A stretch of 40,051 nt of DNA from an uncultured Pelagibacteraceae bacterium (GTDB lineage Bacteria > Pseudomonadota > Alphaproteobacteria > Pelagibacterales > Pelagibacteraceae), in contig CABXYU010000007.1 of the NCBI GenBank assembly GCA_902516625.1, positions 1-40,051 on the forward strand, given 5' to 3'. The translations under genes were made by a program, and so were the position numbers. Positions 1-7,628 of this stretch are shown piece after piece. Position 1 is the stretch's first letter; every line of letters begins with the position of its first letter. The notes under the pieces were generated by a model that worked only from the letters and a program-made list of their open reading frames with translations, searched no databases and was not told the origin of the DNA.

Positions 1-1
1 C

Positions 2-214
2 ACTTGTACAAAAAAAGTTGGTTTAGATACCAACTTAAATCCAAATGGTTTCATAACAGAGTATTCTCAATCAACTGCATCGGAAGATATGGCTGAAGTT
101 TTTTCACACCTGATGTACGGAGGTTTTCCAAAAAATGTTGATCCTATCCTGGAAAAAAAGATTAACTTTATTAAGTCGAATTTACTTAAAATTGATAAAA
201 ACTTTCTATTATGA
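2..214 (+). CDS. C-terminal end of a putative zinc-metallopeptidase-like protein (partial)
   Basis: An open frame enters from the left edge and ends at TGA 212-214, giving about 70 residues. It contains NPNGFITEYSQSTASEDMAE, which resembles the segment around the third metal ligand in putative zinc-binding metallopeptidases whose HExxH motif lies further upstream. That motif would be outside this window, so catalysis cannot be confirmed. The stop overlaps the ATG of the next gene (ATGA at 211-214), so the two are probably translationally coupled. The family assignment is tentative; the coding frame itself is well supported by the overlap and the lack of stops. Confidence 0.6.
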   Translation, partial: TCTKKVGLDTNLNPNGFITEYSQSTASEDMAEVFSHLMYGGFPKNVDPILEKKINFIKSNLLKIDKNFLL

Positions 215-858
215 TAGAGAAAATTAAAGCATCAAAATCAGAGAAAATAATTTTTATTTTTTTAATTTCACTTGCGATTTTCTCATTAGGTTCCTTTTTT
301 TTGATTAAAAATAAATGTTTATTTGTTAAGAACCATGATCCTCAAAAGATTTCTTTTGATGCTCCCAAGAATATTGCAATACTTAATGTAGAATGCGGAA
401 ATGTGATTATAGAACTTTACCCAGATATTTCTCCAAAAGCAGTTACAAGATTTAAGACTTTAGTTTCTTCCAGAGCTTATGATGATATTGCGTTCCACAG
501 AGTGATAAAAGATTCACTTGTTCAAGCAGGTGATCTTGAATTTGGAAAAAAAGGAAATTTAGATTACGGAAAAATAGGAACAGGAAAATCTGGATTAGGA
601 ACTATTAATTCTGAAATAGATGCACCATTTAATTTTGTAAGAGGGAGTGTTGGTTTAGCAAGAACACAAAAACTTAATACTGAAGATAGTCAATTTTTCA
701 TAATTCTAAAAGATGAACCATTGTATGAAACAGAATTTACACCAATTGGAAAAGTAATTTATGGTATAGATGCACTAGAAAAAATAAAATACTTAAATAA
801 ATCCCAATATGTTTTAAGACCTGACTTTATAATTTCTTTAAGAATGTTAGTTAACTAA
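211..858 (+). CDS. Cyclophilin-type peptidyl-prolyl cis-trans isomerase, membrane-anchored
   Basis: A 215-residue protein with one N-terminal hydrophobic segment (about residues 13-33) followed by a compact cyclophilin domain (about 50-213). The family signature is visible as FHRVIKDSLVQAGD and DSQFFIIL, which line the proline-binding and catalytic pocket. The uncleaved-looking anchor suggests a periplasmic domain held at the inner membrane, where it would speed folding of exported proteins. The start overlaps the previous stop as ATGA. The 3' end overlaps the convergent beta-oxidation gene by 12 bp, with no room for a terminator. The fold assignment is secure; the localisation is inferred from the single hydrophobic segment. 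Confidence 0.88.
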   Translation: MIEKIKASKSEKIIFIFLISLAIFSLGSFFLIKNKCLFVKNHDPQKISFDAPKNIAILNVECGNVIIELYPDISPKAVTRFKTLVSSRAYDDIAFHRVIKDSLVQAGDLEFGKKGNLDYGKIGTGKSGLGTINSEIDAPFNFVRGSVGLARTQKLNTEDSQFFIILKDEPLYETEFTPIGKVIYGIDALEKIKYLNKSQYVLRPDFIISLRMLVN

Positions 859-3069
859 CGGTTTACCAGTAGCAAGTGTATGTTTAATTCTGTCTTGAGT
901 TTTTTGCATTTCAATTAATTTCATAAAAGCGTTAAGCTCCAATTGAAATATGTCATCCTCTGATAAAGTTTTATCTATTGTGGTATCTCCTCCACTTAAA
1001 ACATGAGCTAATTCTTTTGCAACTTCTACACCATGATCTAGTATTATCTTTTGATTATAAAGTTTTTCTAAAATTTTATCCATTTCACCTCTTACTGCTT
1101 TTCCAGGAAGTTTAAATTTTAATTCATCTGGTGCTTTAAAATCTTTATTTTCCTTAATTATTTTTTTCGAAACTTCCAACAAGCTATTTCTATTCATTAT
1201 TTTTTTATCTCCTGGTCTTAAATATTTCATTGGTTCTGCCTCAACTGGCGAAGTAGCAGTTTTTCCATAACCAATTATGTCAAAAACTTTTAGTGGGGCA
1301 TAATTAGGATCTGATTTAGCTTCTTCTGTATCTAACCATCTTGCTAACATTTCTTTGCATCCACCGCCCGCAGGTATTAACCCCACAATAGTCTCAACTA
1401 ATCCAACTACAATATTTGTGTGTGAAGCAACAAAATTACTTTGAACCATAACTTCAAAACCTCCTCCTAAAGTTAACCCTGATGGTGCAGAAATTACAGG
1501 AAATTTTGAATATTTTAAATGCTTACAAGTTTCTTGGAAATATTTAATAAATTTTTCAATTGATTTAAAATCTTTGTTATCTGCAAACTTCATTGTATAT
1601 GTAAGGTTTACACCCGCGGAAAATTGCATGCTTTCATTAATTATTATTAAAGGCTTATCTGTAGCCTTCTTAAGTGCATCCATTGAATCATAATCTAGAG
1701 CATTTGCTTTTGTGGTAAACTCAACAATATTATAATCATTAAACCTATAAATTTTTGCTGAATCATTTCCATCAATATTTGAAGCTGTCTTTTTTACTTT
1801 ACCAAGAGTCTCTATGTTTGTGTACTTTTGTCTTTCTCCATAAAATTTTTCATTTTTAGTCTTTGACAAATTTTCAAGAAAATTATTTCCTGAAAAATCA
1901 TCAACTTTATCAAAAAAGTTTTTTACACCAATATCTTCAAGCATCTCAAATGGTCCTTTAGCCCAGTTAAAACCTAATCTCATTGCCTCATCAATATCAT
2001 TAAATTCTTTTGTAATTCCTGGGACTAATGATGAAGCATATTTGATTATTTTTGATATAACTGACCAAGCATATTCTCCATATTTATCTTTTCTACTTAT
2101 TAAACCTTTAAGATCAACCTTATCTGATTTTAAATCAATTTTTTTACTTTCCGAATAATCACCTGACTCAAGGTTTATAGCTTCCATTACTTTAGCTGTT
2201 CCAGATTTATTAATTCTATAAAAACCACCTTTACCTTTTCTTCCTGTATAACCTGTTTCAATTAATTTTTTTACTAGTGGTATTTCTTTTGCAACATCAT
2301 GAAATTCGTCAGTCTTTGGCAGTTCTTTTATAAAGCTCTTTAGTACATCAGCCATTAAATCGATTCCAATTAAATCGTATAAACCAAACACACCTGTTTT
2401 TGGTATTCCCATAGGTCTACCAAATATTGCATCAGCCTCTTCTACTGAAAGTTTCATTTTAAAAGCTTCTGTCATTGCAACTTGCATTGCGTAAACACCA
2501 ACTCTATTTCCTAGAAATCCTGGTGTGTCGTTACAAATAATTGCTCCTTTACCTAATTCAACTTCACAAAATTCTTTTAATTGATTTATTTTATTTAGAT
2601 CATTATTTTCATTTTTTACAATTTCCAATAATCCCATATACCTAACAGGATTGAAAAAGTGTGTAATACAGAAATCTTTTTTTTCTACATCTGACAAATG
2701 CTCTGATAAAATTTTAATTGGTATCGAAGACGTGTTTGAAGAAACTATCGCACCGTCTTTCCTCGCTTTAAATATCTTTTCATAAATTTGATGTTTTATA
2801 TCAATTCTCTCTACTACCGCCTCAACAATCCAGTCTGCATCTTTAACTACATCAAAATTATCAGAAATGTTTCCAACTTTGATATTATCTATTTTTGATT
2901 TATCTATTAATAAAGGTGGTCTTGATTTATGAATTCTTTCTCTAGCTTTTTCACTAATCTCAGTTTTTAAATCTAATAAAATAACAGGGATATTTGCATT
3001 GCATAAATGGGCGGCAATACCACTGCCCATTGTTCCTGAGCCAATCACTACTACGTTCTTAATTTTCAT
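847..3069 (-). CDS. 3-hydroxyacyl-CoA dehydrogenase / enoyl-CoA hydratase fusion, FadN-type domain order
   Basis: A 740-residue bifunctional beta-oxidation enzyme. The NAD-binding 3-hydroxyacyl-CoA dehydrogenase comes first (GSGTMGSG at 10-17, catalytic pair H137/E149 in THFFNPVRYMGLLE). Its C-terminal helical domains follow (about 183-400), and a crotonase domain comes last (about 435-650). The crotonase acid residues look conserved as E539 in GGGFE and E559 in VGLVET, 20 residues apart as in enoyl-CoA hydratase. In FadB and FadJ the hydratase is N-terminal; this reversed order matches FadN-like proteins. It is the last gene of the run that includes the ABC transporter, 12 bp after the permease stop. 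It may process an acyl-CoA derived from the imported compound or serve general fatty-acid oxidation. Confidence 0.9.
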   Translation of the reverse strand: MKIKNVVVIGSGTMGSGIAAHLCNANIPVILLDLKTEISEKARERIHKSRPPLLIDKSKIDNIKVGNISDNFDVVKDADWIVEAVVERIDIKHQIYEKIFKARKDGAIVSSNTSSIPIKILSEHLSDVEKKDFCITHFFNPVRYMGLLEIVKNENNDLNKINQLKEFCEVELGKGAIICNDTPGFLGNRVGVYAMQVAMTEAFKMKLSVEEADAIFGRPMGIPKTGVFGLYDLIGIDLMADVLKSFIKELPKTDEFHDVAKEIPLVKKLIETGYTGRKGKGGFYRINKSGTAKVMEAINLESGDYSESKKIDLKSDKVDLKGLISRKDKYGEYAWSVISKIIKYASSLVPGITKEFNDIDEAMRLGFNWAKGPFEMLEDIGVKNFFDKVDDFSGNNFLENLSKTKNEKFYGERQKYTNIETLGKVKKTASNIDGNDSAKIYRFNDYNIVEFTTKANALDYDSMDALKKATDKPLIIINESMQFSAGVNLTYTMKFADNKDFKSIEKFIKYFQETCKHLKYSKFPVISAPSGLTLGGGFEVMVQSNFVASHTNIVVGLVETIVGLIPAGGGCKEMLARWLDTEEAKSDPNYAPLKVFDIIGYGKTATSPVEAEPMKYLRPGDKKIMNRNSLLEVSKKIIKENKDFKAPDELKFKLPGKAVRGEMDKILEKLYNQKIILDHGVEVAKELAHVLSGGDTTIDKTLSEDDIFQLELNAFMKLIEMQKTQDRIKHTLATGKPLVN

Positions 3070-3081
3070 GAATAAAGTTAA

Positions 3082-3936
3082 TTATCGATTTATTCCTCTG
3101 AGTCTCTCAGATCTTCTTCTTAAAAGCTCAGCAGTAACTAAAATAAGTGTTGATAATATAATTAGACAAGTTGCAACAGCAAGAATTGTTGGGCTTAGTT
3201 GTTCTCTCAAACCTGTCCACATTTGAATTGGTATTGTTGTGTTTTCAAGACCAGCAAGGAATAAGACAACAACAACTTCATCAAATGAAGTAACGAATGC
3301 AAACAAACCTCCTGAAATCACACCAGGTAAAATTAAAGGTAAAGTAATCTTCATAAAAGTATTAACTGGATGACTGCCTAAACTTGCAGCAGCTCTTGTT
3401 ACACTGTGATCAAATCCTGACAAAGTAGCTGTAACCGTAATAACTACAAATGGTGTACCTAAAATAATGTGTGCTAAAACTATACCAGTGTGTGTTGCTG
3501 CTAAACCAGCTTTAGCCATAAAAAAGAATATTGCTACACCTGATATAATTAATGGAACAATCATTGGTGAAATTAATACTGCCATAATCAAACCTTTGTA
3601 AGGCATATGTCTGCTACTCAATCCTAGTGCAGCGACTGTTCCAAGTATAACTGAACCTATTGTTGCAAAAATTGCAATTATAAAACTATTTTTTGCTGCT
3701 AATCCCCAAGGATTTTTAGTTCCATAAATCATATCCTTATACCATCTCAATGAAAAAGCATCTGGATCAAGACTCTTCATGCCATCAGAGAAACTCAAAA
3801 ACTCCTCTGCATTAAAAGATAATGGAAAGATTACAAATAACGGCGCAATTAAAAAAAAGAAAACAGCACCACAAATTGTTAAATACACATAATGCCATAT
3901 TCTGTAATGTGGTTCTGTATATTTTGGTAAAGCCAT
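3082..3936 (-). CDS. potC: ABC transporter permease, PotC-like
   Basis: A 284-residue inner-membrane permease of the binding-protein-dependent transport family with about six hydrophobic segments. The cytoplasmic EAA-type loop, which contacts the ATPase, is visible as AAASLGSHPVNTFMKITLP at about residue 185. Size and pattern match the PotC/YdcV subgroup of polyamine-type importers. It lies 5 bp after the other permease (3942-5195) and belongs to the same operon as the PotA-like ATPase and PotD-like binding protein. Substrate cannot be read from a permease; polyamines are the family default, but the neighbouring DoeA/EutA-like enzymes make ectoines a serious alternative. Confidence 0.9.
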   Translation of the reverse strand: MALPKYTEPHYRIWHYVYLTICGAVFFFLIAPLFVIFPLSFNAEEFLSFSDGMKSLDPDAFSLRWYKDMIYGTKNPWGLAAKNSFIIAIFATIGSVILGTVAALGLSSRHMPYKGLIMAVLISPMIVPLIISGVAIFFFMAKAGLAATHTGIVLAHIILGTPFVVITVTATLSGFDHSVTRAAASLGSHPVNTFMKITLPLILPGVISGGLFAFVTSFDEVVVVLFLAGLENTTIPIQMWTGLREQLSPTILAVATCLIILSTLILVTAELLRRRSERLRGINR

Positions 3937-3941
3937 TATAT

Positions 3942-5195
3942 TTATCCTAATTTAATATTATCTATTCCAACTATTTTGTTATAAATCCAATAAATCACAA
4001 GAACACCAGATAATAACATCAGCCCCATTGCAGAAGCAAAGCTCCAGTCTAGTGTACTTTTCATATGATAAGCAATTTGATTACTTATTAAAGTTCCAGA
4101 GGCCCCTCCAACTAAGGCAGGAGTTATGTAATATCCTATTGCTAAAATAAACACCAATAAACAACCAGCACCTATACCTGGTATTGTTAATGGAAAGTAT
4201 ACCTTCCAAAATGCCACAAATGGAGTTCCCCCTAATGATTTTCCTGCTCTCATTAAGCTTGGTGAAATAGTTTTCATTACACTGTATAAAGGTAAAACCA
4301 TAAAAGGTAATAATATTTGTGTCATTGCAACATAGGATCCTGTCTTATTAAACATCATCTCAGGTCGTGCATCATCAGCCACTAGTCCAATCATTACAAA
4401 GAAATCGTTTACTACTCCCTGTTGTTGTAGAAGTATCATCCAACTAGCAGTTCTTACAAGTAATGAAGTCCAAAATGGGAGTAGGACGCAGATCATTAGT
4501 AAGTTACTATACTTCATAGGTAAAGTAGCCAACAAATGAGCAATGGGGTAAGCCATCAAGAAACAAAATACAGTAACGAAAAAAGCAATTTCTAGTGTTC
4601 TAAGCCAAAGCACTCTATGGATACGTCTATCTTCTTCTACACTTACTATTTCTCCACTTTCATTCTTATACATATCCATACCTTTAAGATATTTTTGTCC
4701 TGTAAATGCTGGAGCTCTTCTTTTAATTGCTTTCCAATATTCAACGTCTGCCCATCTTTTATGAACAGCCATTATTTGTTCTTTATAATTTCCCTCTTCA
4801 AAATTTTTTGATTTTCTTCTTAATTTTTTAATAATACTTTTAAAACCATTTTTTGTATAATTGAGTTGCGTTGATAATTTACCCTCTTGTTTATTATCAA
4901 CTAACTGTCTAAAGTCTAAATAAAAAGCTTCAAACACTTCCTCCTCAGGTAATTCTTGTCCGTCCCACGTTTCCATTGCTTTAAATGTTTTGGGAAGCAT
5001 ATTGGTTACCATTTTATCATCAACACTTCGCATAAGCATGTCTCCGATAGGAAACACGTAAGTGATAATCAAAAAAAATAATAAAGGAGCAACAAGTAAG
5101 AAAGCTTTGATTTTATTTCTTCTTTCAGCTTTCTTAAGACTTACCTCAAGAGGTATGCCATCAGTTGTTAAAATTTGTTTTGTTTCTGAGCTCAT
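3942..5195 (-). CDS. potB: ABC transporter permease, PotB-like with a large extra periplasmic segment
   Basis: A 417-residue permease, clearly longer than the roughly 285 residues of E. coli PotB. After the first membrane segment (about 31-53) there is a charged, mostly non-membrane stretch to about residue 195. The usual five further segments follow, with an EAA loop (GKSLGGTPFVAFWKVYFP, about residue 318). The insert would face the periplasm and could contact the binding protein. The gene starts only 7 bp after an inverted repeat (5203-5229) that separates it from the binding-protein gene, so it is probably expressed less than that gene. Transporter type is secure; the role of the insert is unknown. 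Confidence 0.88.
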   Translation of the reverse strand: MSSETKQILTTDGIPLEVSLKKAERRNKIKAFLLVAPLLFFLIITYVFPIGDMLMRSVDDKMVTNMLPKTFKAMETWDGQELPEEEVFEAFYLDFRQLVDNKQEGKLSTQLNYTKNGFKSIIKKLRRKSKNFEEGNYKEQIMAVHKRWADVEYWKAIKRRAPAFTGQKYLKGMDMYKNESGEIVSVEEDRRIHRVLWLRTLEIAFFVTVFCFLMAYPIAHLLATLPMKYSNLLMICVLLPFWTSLLVRTASWMILLQQQGVVNDFFVMIGLVADDARPEMMFNKTGSYVAMTQILLPFMVLPLYSVMKTISPSLMRAGKSLGGTPFVAFWKVYFPLTIPGIGAGCLLVFILAIGYYITPALVGGASGTLISNQIAYHMKSTLDWSFASAMGLMLLSGVLVIYWIYNKIVGIDNIKLG

Positions 5196-5202
5196 AATAA
5201 AA

Positions 5203-5229
5203 AAGGGCGGTTATAAAATAACCGCCCTT
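5203..5229 (-). terminator. Intercistronic hairpin between the binding-protein and permease genes
   Basis: A perfect 12-bp inverted repeat (AAGGGCGGTTAT / ATAACCGCCCTT) with a 3-base loop. On the minus strand it is followed by a short T-rich run that reaches almost to the permease ATG at 5195. It is likely a partial terminator or a 3' stabiliser of the binding-protein mRNA, a common way to make more binding protein than membrane components. The pairing is directly visible; the function is inferred. Confidence 0.8.
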
Positions 5230-5266
5230 AAATTATAATATATAATTAAGTTTAATAAAACTTAAA

Positions 5267-6388
5267 TTATAGACCAGCTTTCATAGCTTCCCACTTTTCA
5301 CCAAGCTCTGTTCCGTTGTCAGCCCAGAAAATTGGGTCAACTAAGAAATAGTTTTTAGTGTTTTGTGGTGCTGTTGGCATTTGTGGTACCATATTAGTTT
5401 TACCATCTTTATACCAAGGCTCTCCTGCTTCCATCACCGCGATTGATGATTTTCTCCAAGGAGCGTATGCAATGTATTTTGCACTTCCAGCTAACATCTC
5501 TGAACTAGTCATCATAGCTAAAGCTTTTTTGGCCATACCATTAGCATCGTTTGGTCCACCCTTAACTTGTACGAAGTACTCGTAGTCAAGACCTTGTCCA
5601 TCCCATACTTGTTTGATTGGTGCACCTTCTCCAATTTCTGCATTGAAGAATCTACCATTCCAACCTGTAGCCATTACAACTTCACCTGAAACTAATAATT
5701 CTGGTGGTTGAGCACCTGCAGACCAAAATACACATCCACCTTTTGGATCTGTACATAACTCTTTGATCTTGTTCATAGCTCTTTCAACACCTTTTTCAGT
5801 GTTTAAAGCTTTGTAGATTTTTGCTCCACCTTTTCCTGGTTTGATACCATCTGCAGCTAACGCGATCTCTAAGTTAGTTAAAGCGCTTTTGTAGATAGCT
5901 CTTTTTCCAGGGAATTTTTTTGTGTTAAAGAAATCTTTGATAGTTTTTGGAGTACCTTTAACATTTTGAGTGTTATAAGCGTAGTTCCAAGAATATAAAA
6001 TATTTCCTACAGCACATTTACTTGGCATTGAAGTAAAGAAGTCTTTACTTGCAGGAGTTCCATCTGGTGCAGGTGGAAAATCTTTGTCAAAATCGAATTC
6101 AACAAATAATCCTTCATCACATCCAGTGATAGTATCCATAGCAAATACGTCGATTATATCCCACGTAATTTTGCCAGCCTCTTTTTGTGCTTTGATTTCT
6201 GATAATCCACCTGAATAGTCAACCCAGTTAATTGTAATACCAAGTTTTTTACCAGTAGGATCACCATAACCTAACTTTTGAGACTCTGTGTATGCTCCAC
6301 CCCAAGACACTGCGGTTACTGCAAATGCTGAAGTAGTTACAGAGATAGCAAAAGAAATGGCTAGTAATAATTTACTAATTGTCTTCAT
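5267..6388 (-). CDS. potD: Periplasmic polyamine-type solute-binding protein, PotD/PotF-like
   Basis: A 373-residue extracellular binding protein with a signal peptide (MKTISKLLLAISFAISVTTS..., cleavage probably after AFA near residue 23). The mature N-terminus has the VSWGGAYTES pattern common in the polyamine/opine group of binding proteins. The start chosen is the ATG at 6388. It has a GGAGG ribosome site at 6392-6396, gives a clean signal peptide, and lies downstream of a good promoter at 6423-6451. The longer reading frame, starting at 6451, would begin inside the -35 box. An own promoter, a strong ribosome site and a hairpin behind the gene suggest very high expression, as expected for SAR11 binding proteins. 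Ligand is unproven: polyamine by family, ectoine-like by neighbourhood. Confidence 0.88.
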   Translation of the reverse strand: MKTISKLLLAISFAISVTTSAFAVTAVSWGGAYTESQKLGYGDPTGKKLGITINWVDYSGGLSEIKAQKEAGKITWDIIDVFAMDTITGCDEGLFVEFDFDKDFPPAPDGTPASKDFFTSMPSKCAVGNILYSWNYAYNTQNVKGTPKTIKDFFNTKKFPGKRAIYKSALTNLEIALAADGIKPGKGGAKIYKALNTEKGVERAMNKIKELCTDPKGGCVFWSAGAQPPELLVSGEVVMATGWNGRFFNAEIGEGAPIKQVWDGQGLDYEYFVQVKGGPNDANGMAKKALAMMTSSEMLAGSAKYIAYAPWRKSSIAVMEAGEPWYKDGKTNMVPQMPTAPQNTKNYFLVDPIFWADNGTELGEKWEAMKAGL

Positions 6389-6391
6389 TTT

Positions 6392-6396
6392 TCCTC
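6392..6396 (-). promoter_or_regulatory. Strong ribosome binding site fixing the potD start
   Basis: On the minus strand GGAGG stands 3 bases before the ATG at 6388. Full Shine-Dalgarno matches are rare in this window, and this one decides between the two possible starts. Just upstream lies a 10-bp palindrome, CGTTTAAACG (6397-6406). Confidence 0.75.
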
Positions 6397-6422
6397 CGTT
6401 TAAACGTTTTTTTAAAAAAGAG

Positions 6423-6451
6423 ATTACAACAAGATCGATAATGAGAGTCAA
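6423..6451 (-). promoter_or_regulatory. Sigma70-type promoter for potD
   Basis: On the minus strand TTGACT (6451-6446) and TGTAAT (6428-6423) are separated by exactly 17 bases. This is close to the housekeeping consensus and places transcription start near 6416, giving a leader of roughly 28 bases before the ATG at 6388. It indicates that potD is transcribed independently of potA upstream. Called by eye. Confidence 0.6.
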
Positions 6452-6490
6452 CAGCCCATTTTACCTTATTTAACGATATATTGATAACAA

Positions 6491-7576
6491 TTACTTGGGA
6501 TCTAGTGCTCTAGCATCATCACTGTTCCAACCAATTTTGATTTCATTTCCTAACTTGATATCAAGGTTGGATGAGCTATTTGGAACTTTTAGAATGAATT
6601 CTGAATTCCCTAGAAGATTAATTCTCACTCTCGTGTGGTCTCCATGATAAATAACTTCTTCAATTTTTCCTTTATGAATATTATCCATTTTTTCACTAGG
6701 ATTAATCAATGCTCTCTCAGGTCTTAAAGATACAGTGGTTTTTTCACCTTTACCTTTAACTGAAATAGGATTTGCTAATATTTCGGCATTAGCCAACTTA
6801 ACTTTACACTTTCCACCGGAAATATCTGAAACTTCACCTGCAAAAGTATTGTTTTCTCCGATAAACTCAGCAACAAAAGAATTTACTGGCTTTTCATAAA
6901 GTTCATCTGGACTAGAAAGTTGTTGAACTTTACCATCGTTAAATACAGCAATACGGTTAGACATTGTTAAGGCTTCACTTTGATCGTGAGTTACATAAAC
7001 AACTGTTACCCCTATGTTTTCATGTATATGTTTTATTTCATACTGCATACTCTCTCTTAAATTTTTATCTAAAGCTCCTAAAGGTTCGTCCATTAAAACT
7101 AATTGTGGATCAAATACTAATGATCTTGCAACCGCTACCCTTTGTTGTTGTCCACCTGATAACTGACCTGGCATTCTTTGAGCAAATCCTTGTAGTGATA
7201 CCATTGATAATGCTTTATCAATTTTTTTATCTGCCTCGTCTTTTGGAATTTTTCTAACTCTAAGTGGGAAGGCTAAATTTTCATAAACTGTCATGTGTGG
7301 AAACAATGCATAGTTTTGGAAAACCATTCCAATACCTCTTTTATGAGGTGGAATACTTGAGATAGCATTTCCATCTAAATATATTTCACCATTAGTAGGT
7401 GTTTCAAAACCTGCTAACATCATTAAACATGTTGTCTTACCAGAACCAGAAGGTCCTAACATTGTAACAAACTCACCTTCTTCAATATCTAATTGAAGAT
7501 CTTTGACAACTAAAACTTTACCGTCATAGCTTTTGTCAACTTTATCAAATTTAACGAAATCTTTTTTTAAGGCCAT
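6491..7576 (-). CDS. potA: ABC transporter ATP-binding protein, PotA-like
   Basis: A 361-residue ATPase that powers the importer. Walker A (GPSGSGKTT, about 42-50), Q-loop (VFQNYALFPHM), signature (LSGGQQQRVA), Walker B (LVLMDEPLGALD) and the switch histidine (YVTHDQ) are all present. A C-terminal TOBE-type regulatory domain (about 240-360) follows, as in PotA and MalK relatives. It sits 52 bp downstream of the ectoine-hydrolase-like gene and 102 bp before potD, which has its own promoter. The gene order ATPase, binding protein, two permeases is that of a complete Pot-type import system. Confidence 0.93.
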   Translation of the reverse strand: MALKKDFVKFDKVDKSYDGKVLVVKDLQLDIEEGEFVTMLGPSGSGKTTCLMMLAGFETPTNGEIYLDGNAISSIPPHKRGIGMVFQNYALFPHMTVYENLAFPLRVRKIPKDEADKKIDKALSMVSLQGFAQRMPGQLSGGQQQRVAVARSLVFDPQLVLMDEPLGALDKNLRESMQYEIKHIHENIGVTVVYVTHDQSEALTMSNRIAVFNDGKVQQLSSPDELYEKPVNSFVAEFIGENNTFAGEVSDISGGKCKVKLANAEILANPISVKGKGEKTTVSLRPERALINPSEKMDNIHKGKIEEVIYHGDHTRVRINLLGNSEFILKVPNSSSNLDIKLGNEIKIGWNSDDARALDPK

Positions 7577-7628
7577 AATTTAAAGTAACTTTAAAACATT
7601 TGTATGAATAAATATCAACCTTTAATAA

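Noticed and set aside
7579-7595. AT-rich dyad TTTAAAGT-A-ACTTTAAA just before the potA start
   Set aside because: It has a one-base centre and almost only A/T. Such dyads are common in this base composition, and no promoter or repeat supports it as an operator.
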